Shown: piece after piece, positions 1 through 10,129 of the stretch
Position numbering within the stretch: the first letter of the stretch is position 1
Layout of the letters: the number at the start of each line of letters is the position of its first letter
Origin: Isoperla grammatica
Taxonomy: Eukaryota > Arthropoda > Insecta > Plecoptera > Perlodidae
Assembly (NCBI GenBank): GCA_945910005.1
Contig: OX246740.1
Span: 47,352,224-47,416,223 of the forward strand
Direction: 5' to 3'
Length of the DNA stretch: 64,000 bases
Translations under genes and position numbers: made by a program
The notes under the pieces: model-generated
Database searches by the model: none
What the model was told of the DNA's origin: nothing
What the model saw: only the letters and a program-made list of their open reading frames with translations

Positions 1-59
1 AAAAGGTAGTTCTTTAAATAGCTTTGTATAAAACTACCCGTACTAAAACCCTTACTCAC

Positions 60-71
60 CACACACTTCAT
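60..71 (-). CDS. Cuticular protein gene 0, coding exon 1 only (partial)
   Basis: This 12-nt exon reads ATG AAG TGT GTG (MKCV) on the minus strand and is followed at once by a GTGAGT splice donor at 59-54. The leader, TATA box and exon are nearly identical to those of the complete cuticular genes to the right, so this is the first exon of another member of the array. Its large second exon must lie left of position 1. MKCV would be the start of a signal peptide. What is seen: exon, donor and promoter. Inferred: that the missing body encodes a cuticular protein like the neighbours. Confidence 0.75.
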
Positions 72-99
72 GTTGTATTGTTGGTTCACTGGAGTAAAC

Positions 100-200
100 T
101 GTACCAACCACCTTCAAAGTCCCAGCTTATATACCTTTAACGTGGTTGATTTTCCTCCGTGTCTTCGATGGTTTTCAATAAGAGAATGCTTTTGCCCTTG
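100..200 (-). promoter_or_regulatory. Core promoter of cuticular gene 0
   Basis: On the minus strand TATATAAG lies at 133-126 and an initiator-like ACAGTT is centred at 100, 33 bp downstream. CAAGGGCA lies at 200-193, about 60 bp upstream of the TATA box. The same three elements, in the same order, occur at all six cuticular promoters in the window. Confidence 0.75.
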
Positions 201-339
201 GATGGGAGTTTTCGGGACTCTGCGAAGATTGGCTCAATTATTGCATTTCCGTGGTACGTTCGATTTTAAGTGTTGGTATATAATTTTTTGCTCTTTACCT
301 TCGGGCAACTGGCTAAATAATAATTCGGGACAATTGTGA

Positions 340-1077
340 AGACGTTACGGAGGCTTCCTCACGACTTATATGTGGATTGCTAACAACAACACTTCTATAA
401 TTAGGTGTAGAGTTCTCTTTGCCCCTGTTCTTCCCAAGCACACACTCGCTAAACCTGTATTCATATTTTACAATCAAATTTATTTCATTCTTGTCCATAG
501 CTAAGTCTTACTCAGTAAAGTCTAGTTAGTACAATGAATTCGTTCATTTCAATATTTTATAAAACAAAGCAATACACAATTATTTATAATACTTCTTGCA
601 GCAAAGATAGTAGTGCAATATTGTTAATAACGTTTGTTTAACTAAACGATAAAACAACTCTATATCCACAAAATACTGTTTCTCAGAATAAACGAAAACT
701 TTAAAACCTTCACCGATTCTGCGAAGAATCGTTTTCTTTAATTTCTCTATAATCATCATCGGTCTTTGTTTTATGATGTCACACCTCCCACCCATAGATT
801 GTATCGACCAATGACGCGAGAAGAATGTTCGTACAAAGCTCCAGACGCTCGTCTCAAGGTCAAAACTATGATTGTAGCCCAGAGGAAGCTTAATTGATAA
901 TTGTTGTTTAAATACTATTATCATGCGTCAAAAAACAGACAGTTCGTATAGAACATAAAAAGGTCTTCAAGAAAATATAACGCAAAAAACTAATATCTAA
1001 AATACAGGTGTTAAAGGTGTGTAAAAATATAGTGTATTTCTCTATAGAAGTAAACGCTTTGTCTTGCTTTGTCTAAA
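340..1077. other. Upstream flank of gene 0, no gene seen
   Basis: AT-rich DNA with no coding signal I can support. The open frames here are short, lack family features and have the same base composition as the flanks. Confidence 0.5.
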
Positions 1078-1344
1078 CATGGACTTATAATAGTAACTTC
1101 GTTACTGGACCTGAATCAGCTAACAAATTAATGTACCAATTAAATAGCCACGGAAGAAGGCGGTGGGCAACCATTTTAGCCCTTAAGTTTCGGATTTTGA
1201 CATTGTTCACATTCTTGTTGTGACTGTTGATGTGTCATTGCTTATCGATAGGGGCTAAAATCTCCGAGAATGTCTAAAACCGGAAATGAGAATCGCAAAC
1301 GCGTATTCCAGCCATGTTGACGTCCAGATAGTTGTAAGTCCATG
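1078..1344 (+). mobile_element. hAT-like MITE, copy 1
   Basis: The ends are CATGGACTTATAA and its near-perfect inverse TTGTAAGTCCATG. The element is flanked directly by GTCTAAA on both sides (1071-1077 and 1345-1351), a 7-bp target duplication. The interior is non-coding and is the reverse complement of the element at 41760-42014. TIR-bounded, non-coding and short with a 7-8 bp duplication fits a non-autonomous hAT-type element; the superfamily is inferred. Confidence 0.75.
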
Positions 1345-1394
1345 GTCTAAATTCTTAGTCCAGTCAAATCAATGGCACTTTTAATTAACTATTG

Positions 1395-1600
1395 CCATAC
1401 TTTCGTCTTCCTAGGACAGGTTAAGTGTTGAGGTCGCCGTTCGATACCAGTAACCGGCTATCCTGCCTGAAGGTTTCTCCGAGATTTTCTGCTTTTCTGT
1501 TAGATTTAGTCCTAACAAACACACGGACATTCAGTAGCAACTACACGAACAAACGAACATCCTAATATAGTCACTTGAAAGCGGGCTCATTTATTTGGTT
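1395..1600 (+). mobile_element. tRNA-derived SINE family A, old degenerate copy
   Basis: A B-box-like CGTTCGATACC is followed by a CTGCCTGAAGG and TCTCCGAG body and a CACTTGAAAG end. The body aligns by eye with the clear family A copy at 21837-22111, with many substitutions. The head is damaged, so the left boundary is approximate. Confidence 0.5.
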
Positions 1601-2440
1601 TGTTTGGTTATTTTTTTAAACGTTTTTTCAAAAAATTTTAGTTAAAATTAAAAATCAAAATATTCAGGTGATGTGAAATGTAATAGATGTTTGTGCAAAA
1701 GAATGGTTTCCGATTTGGTAAACTATCGTTATTTGGGGGGTTCAAGTTTGCTTAATAAACCAAGAAACGACACGCATCCATTATCCAAATACACCACTGT
1801 TTGATGACAGGTGTTTTCTAATTCTCTTGTTTATGCAAATGTGATAATATATCTATATTTAATGATTGGATTTACAAAAACTATTTTGCTGTGAGTAGGA
1901 ACATTATTTACTTAGAGGAGATATAAATTAGAAGGTGACGATTAACAAACTGTATTTTATGCATCCGTCATATACCACGGCAACATTCAACAAACGTATC
2001 AATAACACATAATAACACATCAATATGATGTATTATATTGTTGCCATTAACTCACGTTTAATCAACGTGTTAATGAGCATCTCTATAACCATGATTGTGT
2101 TTGTCCTTAAGCCTCACTAACTAGGGAGCTCAACCATGCGACATTGTAAGAGGTATGTAAACTGTTAACTCAATGTTAAATACGTACGTATGCAGTTCTA
2201 ACGACTTCCACACTTTAAATACAAATATTCATTTAATTAGTTTCCATAAATGTCACACGGCTTAGTAATCAATATAATTGCAATCATGTATATTGCAAGT
2301 CTACCAATGCGTCATACGAAAGTGTGGATGCTGAACGTTTTATCGTGTTACATACAAGGATTGTTTTGTATGGTTAGAGTAATTGCTTCAAGGGATTAGG
2401 AACATCAAGGGATATTTAAACCAACTTTGTATTTTTTTAT
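1601..2440. other. Intergenic, no gene seen
   Basis: AT-rich DNA between the gene 0 upstream region and the 3' end of cuticular gene 1. No coding frame or repeat could be supported. Confidence 0.5.
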
Positions 2441-2444
2441 ATAT

Positions 2445-2450
2445 TTTATT
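2445..2450 (-). terminator. Poly(A) signal of cuticular gene 1
   Basis: AATAAA on the minus strand about 290 nt after the stop codon and just beyond the conserved 3' UTR block. The other cuticular genes have a signal at a comparable distance. Confidence 0.6.
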
Positions 2451-2547
2451 ATTTTTTATGAGAAAACGGGATTTCATACAAATAATTGAATAAATATCAA
2501 TACTTGTAAGAAATAATTTAGGTTTACAAATCAAACGGGTGGTAAGA

Positions 2548-2650
2548 TATGTACAGTTTAACGTGATCACAGAACCAACGACTAGCAGCTCTAACCAATA
2601 TGGTCCAGCGCTATTTCAAGGAAACTGAGAAAACCTCCAGTGTCAACTGA
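2548..2650 (-). promoter_or_regulatory. Conserved 3' UTR block, gene 1
   Basis: Contains, written on the plus strand, GTACAGTTTAAC, GCAGCTCT, GGTCCAGC and CTCCAGTGTCAACTGA in that order. These blocks recur in the 3' UTRs of genes 2, 3 and 4, and most of them in gene 5. They lie between the stop codon and the poly(A) signal. Confidence 0.6.
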
Positions 2651-2739
2651 GATTTCATTTTGAGTCTCTCTATGGACTGTCTCGTTGAAAGAAATTCCAG
2701 AGAAAGAAACAAAATGTTTTATGCGGATGTCAAGTTAAT

Positions 2740-4786
2740 TTAACCGTAGTAGGCTCCAAGGTGTCCACCATAACCGTATCCGGAGTATCCGGAGTAGGCG
2801 AGGGGGGAAGCATAGGCGGAGACTCCATAGCTCTGGGCATAGCTGTGAGCGGGGGCGGCATAAGCCAGGGGGGCGGCGTATCCGGCGTATCCGGCGTTCA
2901 GGTAGCCAGGGCTACGCTTGACCAGGTAGTGTCCGTGTCCCTTGGCGAGAAGGTGACCGGTCTTGGCCTCAACATGAGCCTGGTGGTGGAAAGCCTTAGC
3001 GGCGGCGACCTCGACGGTGTCTCCGGTGGGCAGGGGAGCTCCAGCGGCGATGGCAACGGGGTCGACAAGACGAGCCTCAGAGGCGAGGCCGAGGGGAGCG
3101 GCGACGGCGTATCCGTGGGCGATGGGGGCAGCCTGAGCGTATCCGTGAGCGTATCCTTGAGCGATGGGAGCGGCATAACCGTATCCGTGGGCGACGGGTC
3201 CGGTGTGAGCGGCGTAGGCGTGGGCGAGAGGACCAGCGTAACCGATGTTGACGGGGTGGGGGGCGGAGACGAGGGGTGCGTTGTAGGCAACAGCGTGGGA
3301 GCCGCTGCGTGCGACGGCGATGGGAGCAGCGTGGGCGTATCCTTGGGCGTAGGGTCCAGCGTAGGCGAGGGGTGCGGAGACAATGGGTGCGTTGTAAGCA
3401 ACGGCCTTGGAGCCCAGGCTAGAGTACCCTAGGGCACCAGCGTAGACACCACCAAGAGCTCCGTTGTAGAACTCTCCCTTGTAGGAACCATCATCGTACG
3501 CACCGTAGCCGACGGCGCCGATGGCGCCGTTCAGGTAACCGGCGGAGGCCACAGCCAACAGGCAGGAGAATGCAATCTGAAGCAAAGAAGGCGGACATTA
3601 GTTTTACTATTCTAAAAGATGTTATGGTAACTAATTTCTGCGTTTTGTTTGTTTAAAGAATGTTCAATTGACATTCATAATTTTGGTTTTTGTTACCTGT
3701 AGATCACGCACTTATTTATTTTTACCGAAAAGCCATGCTTATCATGGTTGATAACCTTTATTTTTTGACTTATGTTTGCGTTATTGAATATCAACAAAAA
3801 TATTATCAATGTTGCTCATGATTTGTGCTTATAAACTTCTAAAGAAATGCATGTTCTTACTGCAAAATATATGTGCACATATAACATTCCTCTTCACTTT
3901 GTAAATAAGATTGAATAATAGTCTTGTATTGCAATTGGATGTGTACCATAAGTGTTCAATTTTTCTTTTCTTTGTATTGGTATCTCGAAACTAATTCCAT
4001 CGATACTTAATTAACAAATTATTCTGATCTGAGCATGGCGATTTAATATTTAAGTCATATATTGTTTTACTTTCACAAACGTTATTTATAAGATTCTCCA
4101 ATTTATAAACCAAACTCTAATACATTCCAAACATTTTATTCAAAAATAAAGCGCTAAGCAAACTTAAGATCAACCATTCTCAAGCAATCATTGCCGTACG
4201 TTAAAAGAAAATGATTGAATTTGCATTTCTAAAGTATAAACTGTGAAAAGGTTGCTGCGTATTATGTTTTAATTCCCTTCAGTGAGTATTGCCAATTTTG
4301 AACTTGGGCTTAATGTTCCTTTTGTGTTTACTTCCACAATGATTTACAACCTATTCATTTACACCATATGCAAGAAAGCTCGAAAAGCTCAGTGAACGAC
4401 TTGTTAATTACTACTGTTAAATTAATGCAATCCTTATCAACTTCATTGTATGTTCCAATAGAAACAATTCGCACTTAACCTATACTTCTGTCTGCGAACA
4501 CGTGCCCAAAACCGTTCTTTACATTGCGAATATACGTGGTACATCAAGAATATCATTCGGCATTTATGATTGTCAAAAACGTATTGTTAATATATTTTTA
4601 CTTTGCGATATTAAATATAAACATAGTTTATGAACTCAAATGAGTCAAAATATAGGTTTTCCATAAGCTTAAAAACACTTTGTTGTATTAATTGTCGAAG
4701 TTGTATACTTAAATACATCAAATCCACTGTAACCCCCCCCCCCCCCTGACGTAAAAATAAGAGCCTGTACTCACCACACACTTCAT
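2740..4786 (-). CDS. Cuticular protein gene 1, low-complexity AYGHP-rich (282 aa, 2 exons)
   Basis: A secreted structural protein, probably deposited in the chitinous cuticle. Exon 1 is 4786-4775 (MKCV), the donor GTGAGT is at 4774-4769, the acceptor TTGCTTCAG ends at 3577, and exon 2 is 3576-2740, joined in phase 0. Exon 2 has no ATG near its start, so exon 1 supplies it. Residues 1-16 form a signal peptide ending ASA. Residues about 28-60 carry a YDDGSYKGEFYNG module. Residues about 60-165 are repeats such as VAYNAPIVSAP and GYAHAAPIA. The C-terminal module holds LVDPVAIAAGAPLPTGDTVE and AAKAFHHQAH, a variant of the DTPEVxxAKxxHxxAH motif of insect cuticle proteins, then a dibasic KR at 224-225 and a Gly/Tyr-rich tail. 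There is no Rebers-Riddiford domain. GC content is far above the flanks. Confidence 0.88.
4733..4746. repeat. (C)14 homopolymer inside intron 1 of gene 1
   Basis: Fourteen consecutive C, about 25 bp downstream of the gene 1 splice donor. It is one of many long C or G runs in the window. Confidence 0.95.
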
Positions 4787-4814
4787 GTTGTATTGTTGGT
4801 TCACTGGAGTAAAC

Positions 4815-4916
4815 TGTAACAACCACCTTCAAAGTCCCAGCTTATATACCTTAAACTTGAGATATTTTCTTTGACCGCTGCTACAATTTTCTGTAATAGA
4901 AAGCATTCTGCCCTTG
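4815..4916 (-). promoter_or_regulatory. Core promoter of cuticular gene 1
   Basis: TATATAAG at 4848-4841; initiator-like ACAGTT with its A at 4815; CAAGGGCA at 4916-4909, 61 bp upstream of the TATA box. The predicted leader is only about 29 nt before the ATG at 4786. A GCATTC/GAATGC inverted pair flanks the CAAGGGCA site. Confidence 0.75.
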
Positions 4917-5319
4917 AATATTTAGTCTGCGGACATAATGAAGAATGCTTCCAGTAAGTTCCGCGAAGTTGTTATTCAACGTTGGCACAATTTTTTTTCC
5001 GTTGCCTACGGACATTAAAACCTCACAATGACTTAGCGATTTTTGTTTGTTGTTTAAACGTTCAACCAATACGAGATGTTTTTGGATTACCTGTTATGTT
5101 GTTTCGCTTACCGAGGTTGTCTGGATTGTATTTTTAATTGTTTGGGCGTTTTCATTTGAAAAACGCAGCCCCCCCCCCCCTTTCCTCTCTAACAATTAGA
5201 TTCAACATACTTATTGTAGTGGATGCTTGGTGGTTGCATGTTGTATCATCTCTCATTGGCGATGATGATGTTTGGGATTCACATCCCATATTTTGATAAC
5301 GATTAGTGGGTGATATTTG

Positions 5320-5430
5320 AAGATGACAAGACGCTACATTACCTCTATGACCCAACAAGGGCTCGAACCCACGACGTATGAACCGAGTTTTACCACACCA
5401 ACGTCTAGTGGGTCACTCGCTATGAGTCTG
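5320..5430 (-). repeat. tRNA-like fragment, probably a SINE head
   Basis: On the minus strand a perfect RNA polymerase III B box, GGTTCGAGCCC, lies at 5369-5359. The preceding sequence resembles a tRNA body, but the A box is poor and no good acceptor stem can be drawn. This is a tRNA-derived repeat rather than a functional tRNA. Confidence 0.4.
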
Positions 5431-5688
5431 GAAAACGGTATGGGTTTAATTACTGGCTTGCAGTCTTTCTATGTGTGTGCAATCGTTTATTTATTTATCG
5501 TAATTTTATACCATATAAAAAATGTAAACATCCACTTTAAAATATAATTAGCTTTTTGGGAATTACTGCAAAAGTAGTGTACATTGTAACGTTGAACTGT
5601 CTCTTTTCTTCACCATCTGCTCGACGTGTCTGTAGTTGTTTTACGGTAATAGTAAAATGAGATGAGCTTGTCGGGAAAGATATACTTA

Positions 5689-5803
5689 TAAATAAAATAA
5701 ATAAAATAAAATTAACTCACATTTAAAGTCCACTCACTCAGTAACTAAACTGATTTGCAGTGGGGGACTTTAATTTAAAGTGACTAAACCAACCCTGTAG
5801 GCT
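5689..5803 (-). mobile_element. SINE family B, 3'-end copy (5' truncated)
   Basis: Read on the minus strand it starts at AGCCTACAGGGTTGG, continues through CACTTTAAATTAAAGTCCCC and ends in a TTTATTTTATTTA-type tail. It matches the 3' part of the longer copy at 51162-51598 and the short copy at 63734-63846. Confidence 0.75.
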
Positions 5804-7469
5804 GTAGGCATATTCACTTCATAATAAATGTTCCTCCAGGATATATTTGGCAAGTAATTACGTATTAGTACTGACGGAATGAAGACAGCAATAATCTATT
5901 AGATGTCGCCTTGTAAAGTTCAGTTTTACTGGTCAACTCTGTTTCCACACTAAACGTATTATTTGAATTTTTATTCATTATGGCCACCTTATTTTAGTCA
6001 AGATATTAAACAACCCCTTTCTTCCGACGAGAGAAAGTGGAGGTGGCTCTCTGCATCATTGAGGCATTTCTATACACAAGTCAGGTCTTCCAAAACCATC
6101 AATATTCTTCATTCTAATCGACATGTCTATTGATCATCAAGGTTTAGTAGGTATGATAGAGGACTGTTTACATGAGTAATTCCAATTTTGTACCGTAACT
6201 TAATCAGGGTTTCTGGTTGTGGGAGTGAAACTCACAACCCTCCAAAACGAAAGCCCCAAATTCTGTCGCTTTTGTGTTCACCCGGTGTGTTCACATGATT
6301 CAGTAATAGAATTTATCATGGGTACAATAATATAACGGAACATCTGTGTCTTGGAAAATGTTACTCTGTAATTAAATATAAATATAAATTAAATTAAATT
6401 AAATTAAGTGAAACATAACTAGAATTGAAAATGTAATAAAATAGGAAAGTTTAATAAATTAATAAACTAAAGGATTTTTTTAAATTATCATATAAATATA
6501 TCACCATGTTGCCAACTGCATCAAAAATGACAAATGATAATTTTGTAGAGTAATATAAAAAAATAATGCAAGTTCAGCTATTTTCATAATTTTATCTTTG
6601 TTCGATCATTGTTGGATGACTTAACAAGTTAACACTTACTTCCTAACTTTCTCTAGGCGTGTCGATCGTCAGTTCAAGCGAGCTTAACGATATATGCAAT
6701 GCCCCTGGCAGTGTCAAGGTCGAATAGATAAATACGAGCGTCAGTAAGCTTACCGGCCGATTGTTGTTTCAGAATGCACCAGTAGCAAGGTTAGGAATGA
6801 CGTAGAAGAATTCGATGTTATTAGCTTAAAAAAATCGAATAAAGTAGGTTTCATTTGTAAATTCCAAATAGAGTGACTTTCGGCCCAACACAATGTGATT
6901 TAGATGGTTAATCACATTCATCGATTTATAATATGTATCTCCAATGTCTCTATTTAATCTGCTCATAATATGTATATTAAGTTTATGTATATTAAGTATG
7001 TATATTATAAGATTGACGATGCCTATATTTGTACCATGTATTAATCGACAGGCAAATAAATAAAATAAAAATAAAATAAGTCGTTAAAAGTCAACGGAAA
7101 AAAGGTGCTGTACGGAAATTTCATAAACGTTATATATTTAGTGTTGCCCATAAATTTGCCAATTAAGGATCTACATATATTCGTGAGCATTTATCCAAAT
7201 CATTGTGTAAAACATCATTTTTGTGTTAAAACCGTGTATTGACGGAACGTCAATAAATATAACTTAATATTCTGACTTCTTTCTATTAAATGCATGGTTT
7301 TGTCTAAACCAAAGAGTTTTTCGTGAAAGCCTGCACACAATTAAGTTCTATATCATAATACGATTATTGAAGCTCAACTCCACTTTTGTTATTAGTTAGA
7401 GCTTTCTTTTTAGAGCCGAAGAATTTATGTTCGATCTCCAGTCGAGACAAACTTTGATTATAATTAGCG
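5804..7469. other. Intergenic, no gene seen
   Basis: AT-rich DNA with several short (TAAAA)n-type runs. No coding region could be supported. Confidence 0.5.
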
Positions 7470-7537
7470 CGACTCTACACCAGCAAAATCTGAGTTTAAT
7501 TATAATTAAACTCGGATGTTGCTGATGTTAAGAGTCG
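7470..7537. repeat. Fold-back inverted repeat (68 bp)
   Basis: Two arms of about 33 nt, the left beginning CGACTCT and ending GAGTTTAATTA, pair with the right arm with a few mismatches. This is a strong local hairpin, possibly a tiny fold-back transposon remnant. No clear target duplication was seen. Confidence 0.6.
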
Positions 7538-7883
7538 GGTTCATCAGATTCATCACCTTCTAGATTGGATGCACGAGTTCTTTTCCTTTGTATCGCTATT
7601 GTAAAAAAGTAATATGTTTTGCCATTTTCAATGATTATAGATCGTAAATGTTAGAATATAAAAAATGCATAAAGACTAGCATTCGAGCCTTACATTAATT
7701 TATTGATCTAACTAATTACAAATACACTAACATAAATAGAATTGAATTCATAGCGAACTAATTTTATGTATGGATTTCCCTACTTCAAAATTTTCCACTT
7801 TCATTAAGTCAGTAGGAATTCTCATCATAGGTAAGGGAAATGTGCCAAGGAAAGAAACAAAAGATAATATTCATTTTGTAAAA

Positions 7884-7889
7884 TTTATT
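7884..7889 (-). terminator. Poly(A) signal of cuticular gene 2
   Basis: AATAAA on the minus strand, about 300 nt after the stop codon of gene 2. Confidence 0.6.
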
Positions 7890-7991
7890 ATTCAACAAGT
7901 TTTCAAACATGAATGTAAAATATAAAATACAATGAATGAATGAACGAATGAAAGAAATAATTGAAATTTACAAAACAAAAGAATGTTGAAG

Positions 7992-8096
7992 TATGTACAG
8001 TTTAACATTGACACAGAACCTACAGGTGGCAGCTCTGACCGAAAGTTCGGTCCAGCGTCCACCCACGGAAACTGAGAACCTCCAGTGTAACCGAGT
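7992..8096 (-). promoter_or_regulatory. Conserved 3' UTR block, gene 2
   Basis: Same ordered blocks as in gene 1, here with GGTGGCAGCTCTGACC, GGTCCAGC and CCTCCAGTGT on the plus strand. The sequence between the blocks varies between genes. Confidence 0.6.
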
Positions 8097-8186
8097 GATT
8101 GCAACTGTTCCTCTATTTAGACTTCCTCGTTAAAGAAATTTCCAATTAAAGAAACAATTGTTTTTTGAGTATAAATGTAGTTTGAT

Positions 8187-9993
8187 TTAACCGTAGTAGG
8201 CTCCAAGGTGTCCACCATAACCGTAGCCGGAGTATCCGGAGTAGGCGAGGGGGGAAGCATAGGCGGAGACTCCATAGCTCTGGGCATAGCTGTGAGCGGG
8301 GGCGGCATAAGCCAGGGGGGCGGCGTATCCGGCGTATCCGGCGTTCAGGTAGCCGGGGCTACGCTTTACCAGGTAGTGTCCGTGTCCCTTGGCGAGAAGG
8401 TGACCGGTCTTGGCCTCAACATGAGCCTGGTGGTGGAAAGCCTTAGCGGCGGCGACCTCGACGGTGTCTCCGGTGGGCAGGGGAGCTCCAGCGGCGATGG
8501 CAACGGGGTCGACAAGACGAGCCTCAGAGGCGAGGCCGAGGGGAGCGGCGACGGCATATCCGTGAGCGATGGGGGCAGCCTGAGCGTATCCATGGGCGTA
8601 TCCGTGAGCGATGGGAGCTGCGTGAGCGTATCCGTGAGCGACGGGTCCGGTGTGGGCGGCGTAGGCGTGGGCGAGGGGACCAGCGTATCCGATGTTGACG
8701 GGGTGGGGGGCGGAGACGAGGGGTGCGTTGTAGGCAACAGCGTGGGAGCCGTGGTTGGCGGCCACAAGAGGTGCGTTGTAAGCAACAGCGACGGAGCCGC
8801 TGTGTGCGACGGCGACGGGAGCAGCGTGAGCGTATCCGTGGGCGTAGGGTCCAGCGTAGGCGTGGCCGACGGCGTGGGGGGCGGAGACGATGGGAGCGTT
8901 GTAGGCAACCGCGTGGGAGCCGTGGCTAGCGTACGCTAGGGGGGCGGCTTGGTTCAGGTAACCAGCGGAGGCCACGGCCAACAGGCAGGAGAATGCGATC
9001 TGAAACGATAGAAAAAGACAGACATAAGCTTAACTGGTCATAAATCCTGTATCATTGTTCTCTATCGCAAAACATGCCAAGTTTAATTATTAGATAAGAA
9101 TCTAAGGCTATATTACGTTTATAGTTAGATTTCACATACAATTGTAATGAACCCTTTCTTGTATAATAGTCGATCGTCCAAAAGGGTATTAATTTAATAA
9201 TTTATATTAACAACAATAAATAAAATGTATTCCTTATTGGATTAATATGAAACTGTTTGTAAATTTACTGACCAACGAGTTGCTTTTATCATATTTGTTT
9301 CAGAGTTTATTTTTAAATTCAATTTTCTGTGTCGCCTTGTTAATATAAAAGAGCTTATATAGAAAGGGAACCTTCCTCTACGCCATTAGTGTCCAAATTA
9401 TTATTAAAAGGAGACTCATTAGAAGTTAGTAAACATAACATAACCTCACCAGAAATTATATTTGATAGGCCTACTTTTATGTGCGTACACTTTTAATATT
9501 CAGTATAAATGCAGTATAATACAGATAGCATATGACAATGCACCGTGCGGCTTTTATAGATACTTGCATTCTTAATGTAAGCGTACAGCGTTTCAGTTAT
9601 TGATAGGTTATATTCAGAATTAAATGAAACCCTAAAAAAATAAGTTTAAACATTACTTGGACATTTAAAGCTTTTCAGTTATTATAATTGCTATTTATGT
9701 ATAGTATTTGATTCTATCATATCTTTAACTTGAACAACTATTTTATCTATTTATTTTGATGTCACCCTTGCCACTTGCGGAAAACAATGTGTTATCAAGT
9801 TCTGGTGTTAATAATAAAAATAAAAATTATCTTTGTCCATACATATTTTTAAATATTTATTATGCCCTACCCTCTTCCATTACTAGTTAAAATATTCCAA
9901 TTATGTTTTCATTAGTAAATGCAATAAACAAATAGCAAAATTAACCCCACGCCTGATATGATAATAAGATCCTGTACTCACCATACACTTCAT
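8187..9993 (-). CDS. Cuticular protein gene 2, low-complexity AYGHP-rich (274 aa, 2 exons)
   Basis: Exon 1 is 9993-9982 (MKCM), donor GTGAGT 9981-9976, acceptor CGTTTCAG ending at 9000, exon 2 8999-8187. The signal peptide is the same as in gene 1. This copy lacks the YDDGSYKGEFYNG module; after AGYLN it goes straight into QAAPLAYASHGSHAVAYNAP. It carries an extra block, VAVAHSGSVAVAYNAPLVAA, shared only with gene 4. From SEARLVDP to the end the protein is nearly identical to genes 1, 3 and 4, and even synonymous sites match. The likely role is a structural cuticle protein. The coding exon is GC-rich and the intron (982 bp) is AT-rich and unlike the other introns. Confidence 0.88.
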
Positions 9994-10021
9994 GTTGTAT
10001 TGTTGGTTCACTGGAGTAAAC

Positions 10022-10128
10022 TGTAACAACCACCTTCAAAGTCCCAGCTTATATACCTTAAACTTGGGATATTTTAGTCGCCCGTTGATGCGTTTTTTTA
10101 AATAATAGAAAGCATTTTGTTGCCCTTG
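10022..10128 (-). promoter_or_regulatory. Core promoter of cuticular gene 2
   Basis: TATATAAG at 10055-10048; initiator A at 10022; CAAGGGCA at 10128-10121, 66 bp upstream of the TATA box. Confidence 0.75.
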
Positions 10129-10129
10129 A

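Noticed and set aside
2761..3432. Long plus-strand open frame opposite cuticular gene 1 (and equivalents opposite genes 2, 3, 4 and 5)
   Set aside because: These frames are antisense shadows. The sense strand uses a narrow set of Ala/Gly/Tyr/His/Pro codons whose complement lacks stops. The sense strand has the signal peptide, promoter and splice sites.
3577..3585. Exon 2 frame extended upstream as MLQ (likewise MHQ at 13668 and MSDCLILCFQ at 24289)
   Set aside because: The apparent starts are not ATG (TTG in genes 1-4), and the extra residues are translated splice-acceptor sequence ending CAG. The true ATG lies in the upstream 12-nt exon.
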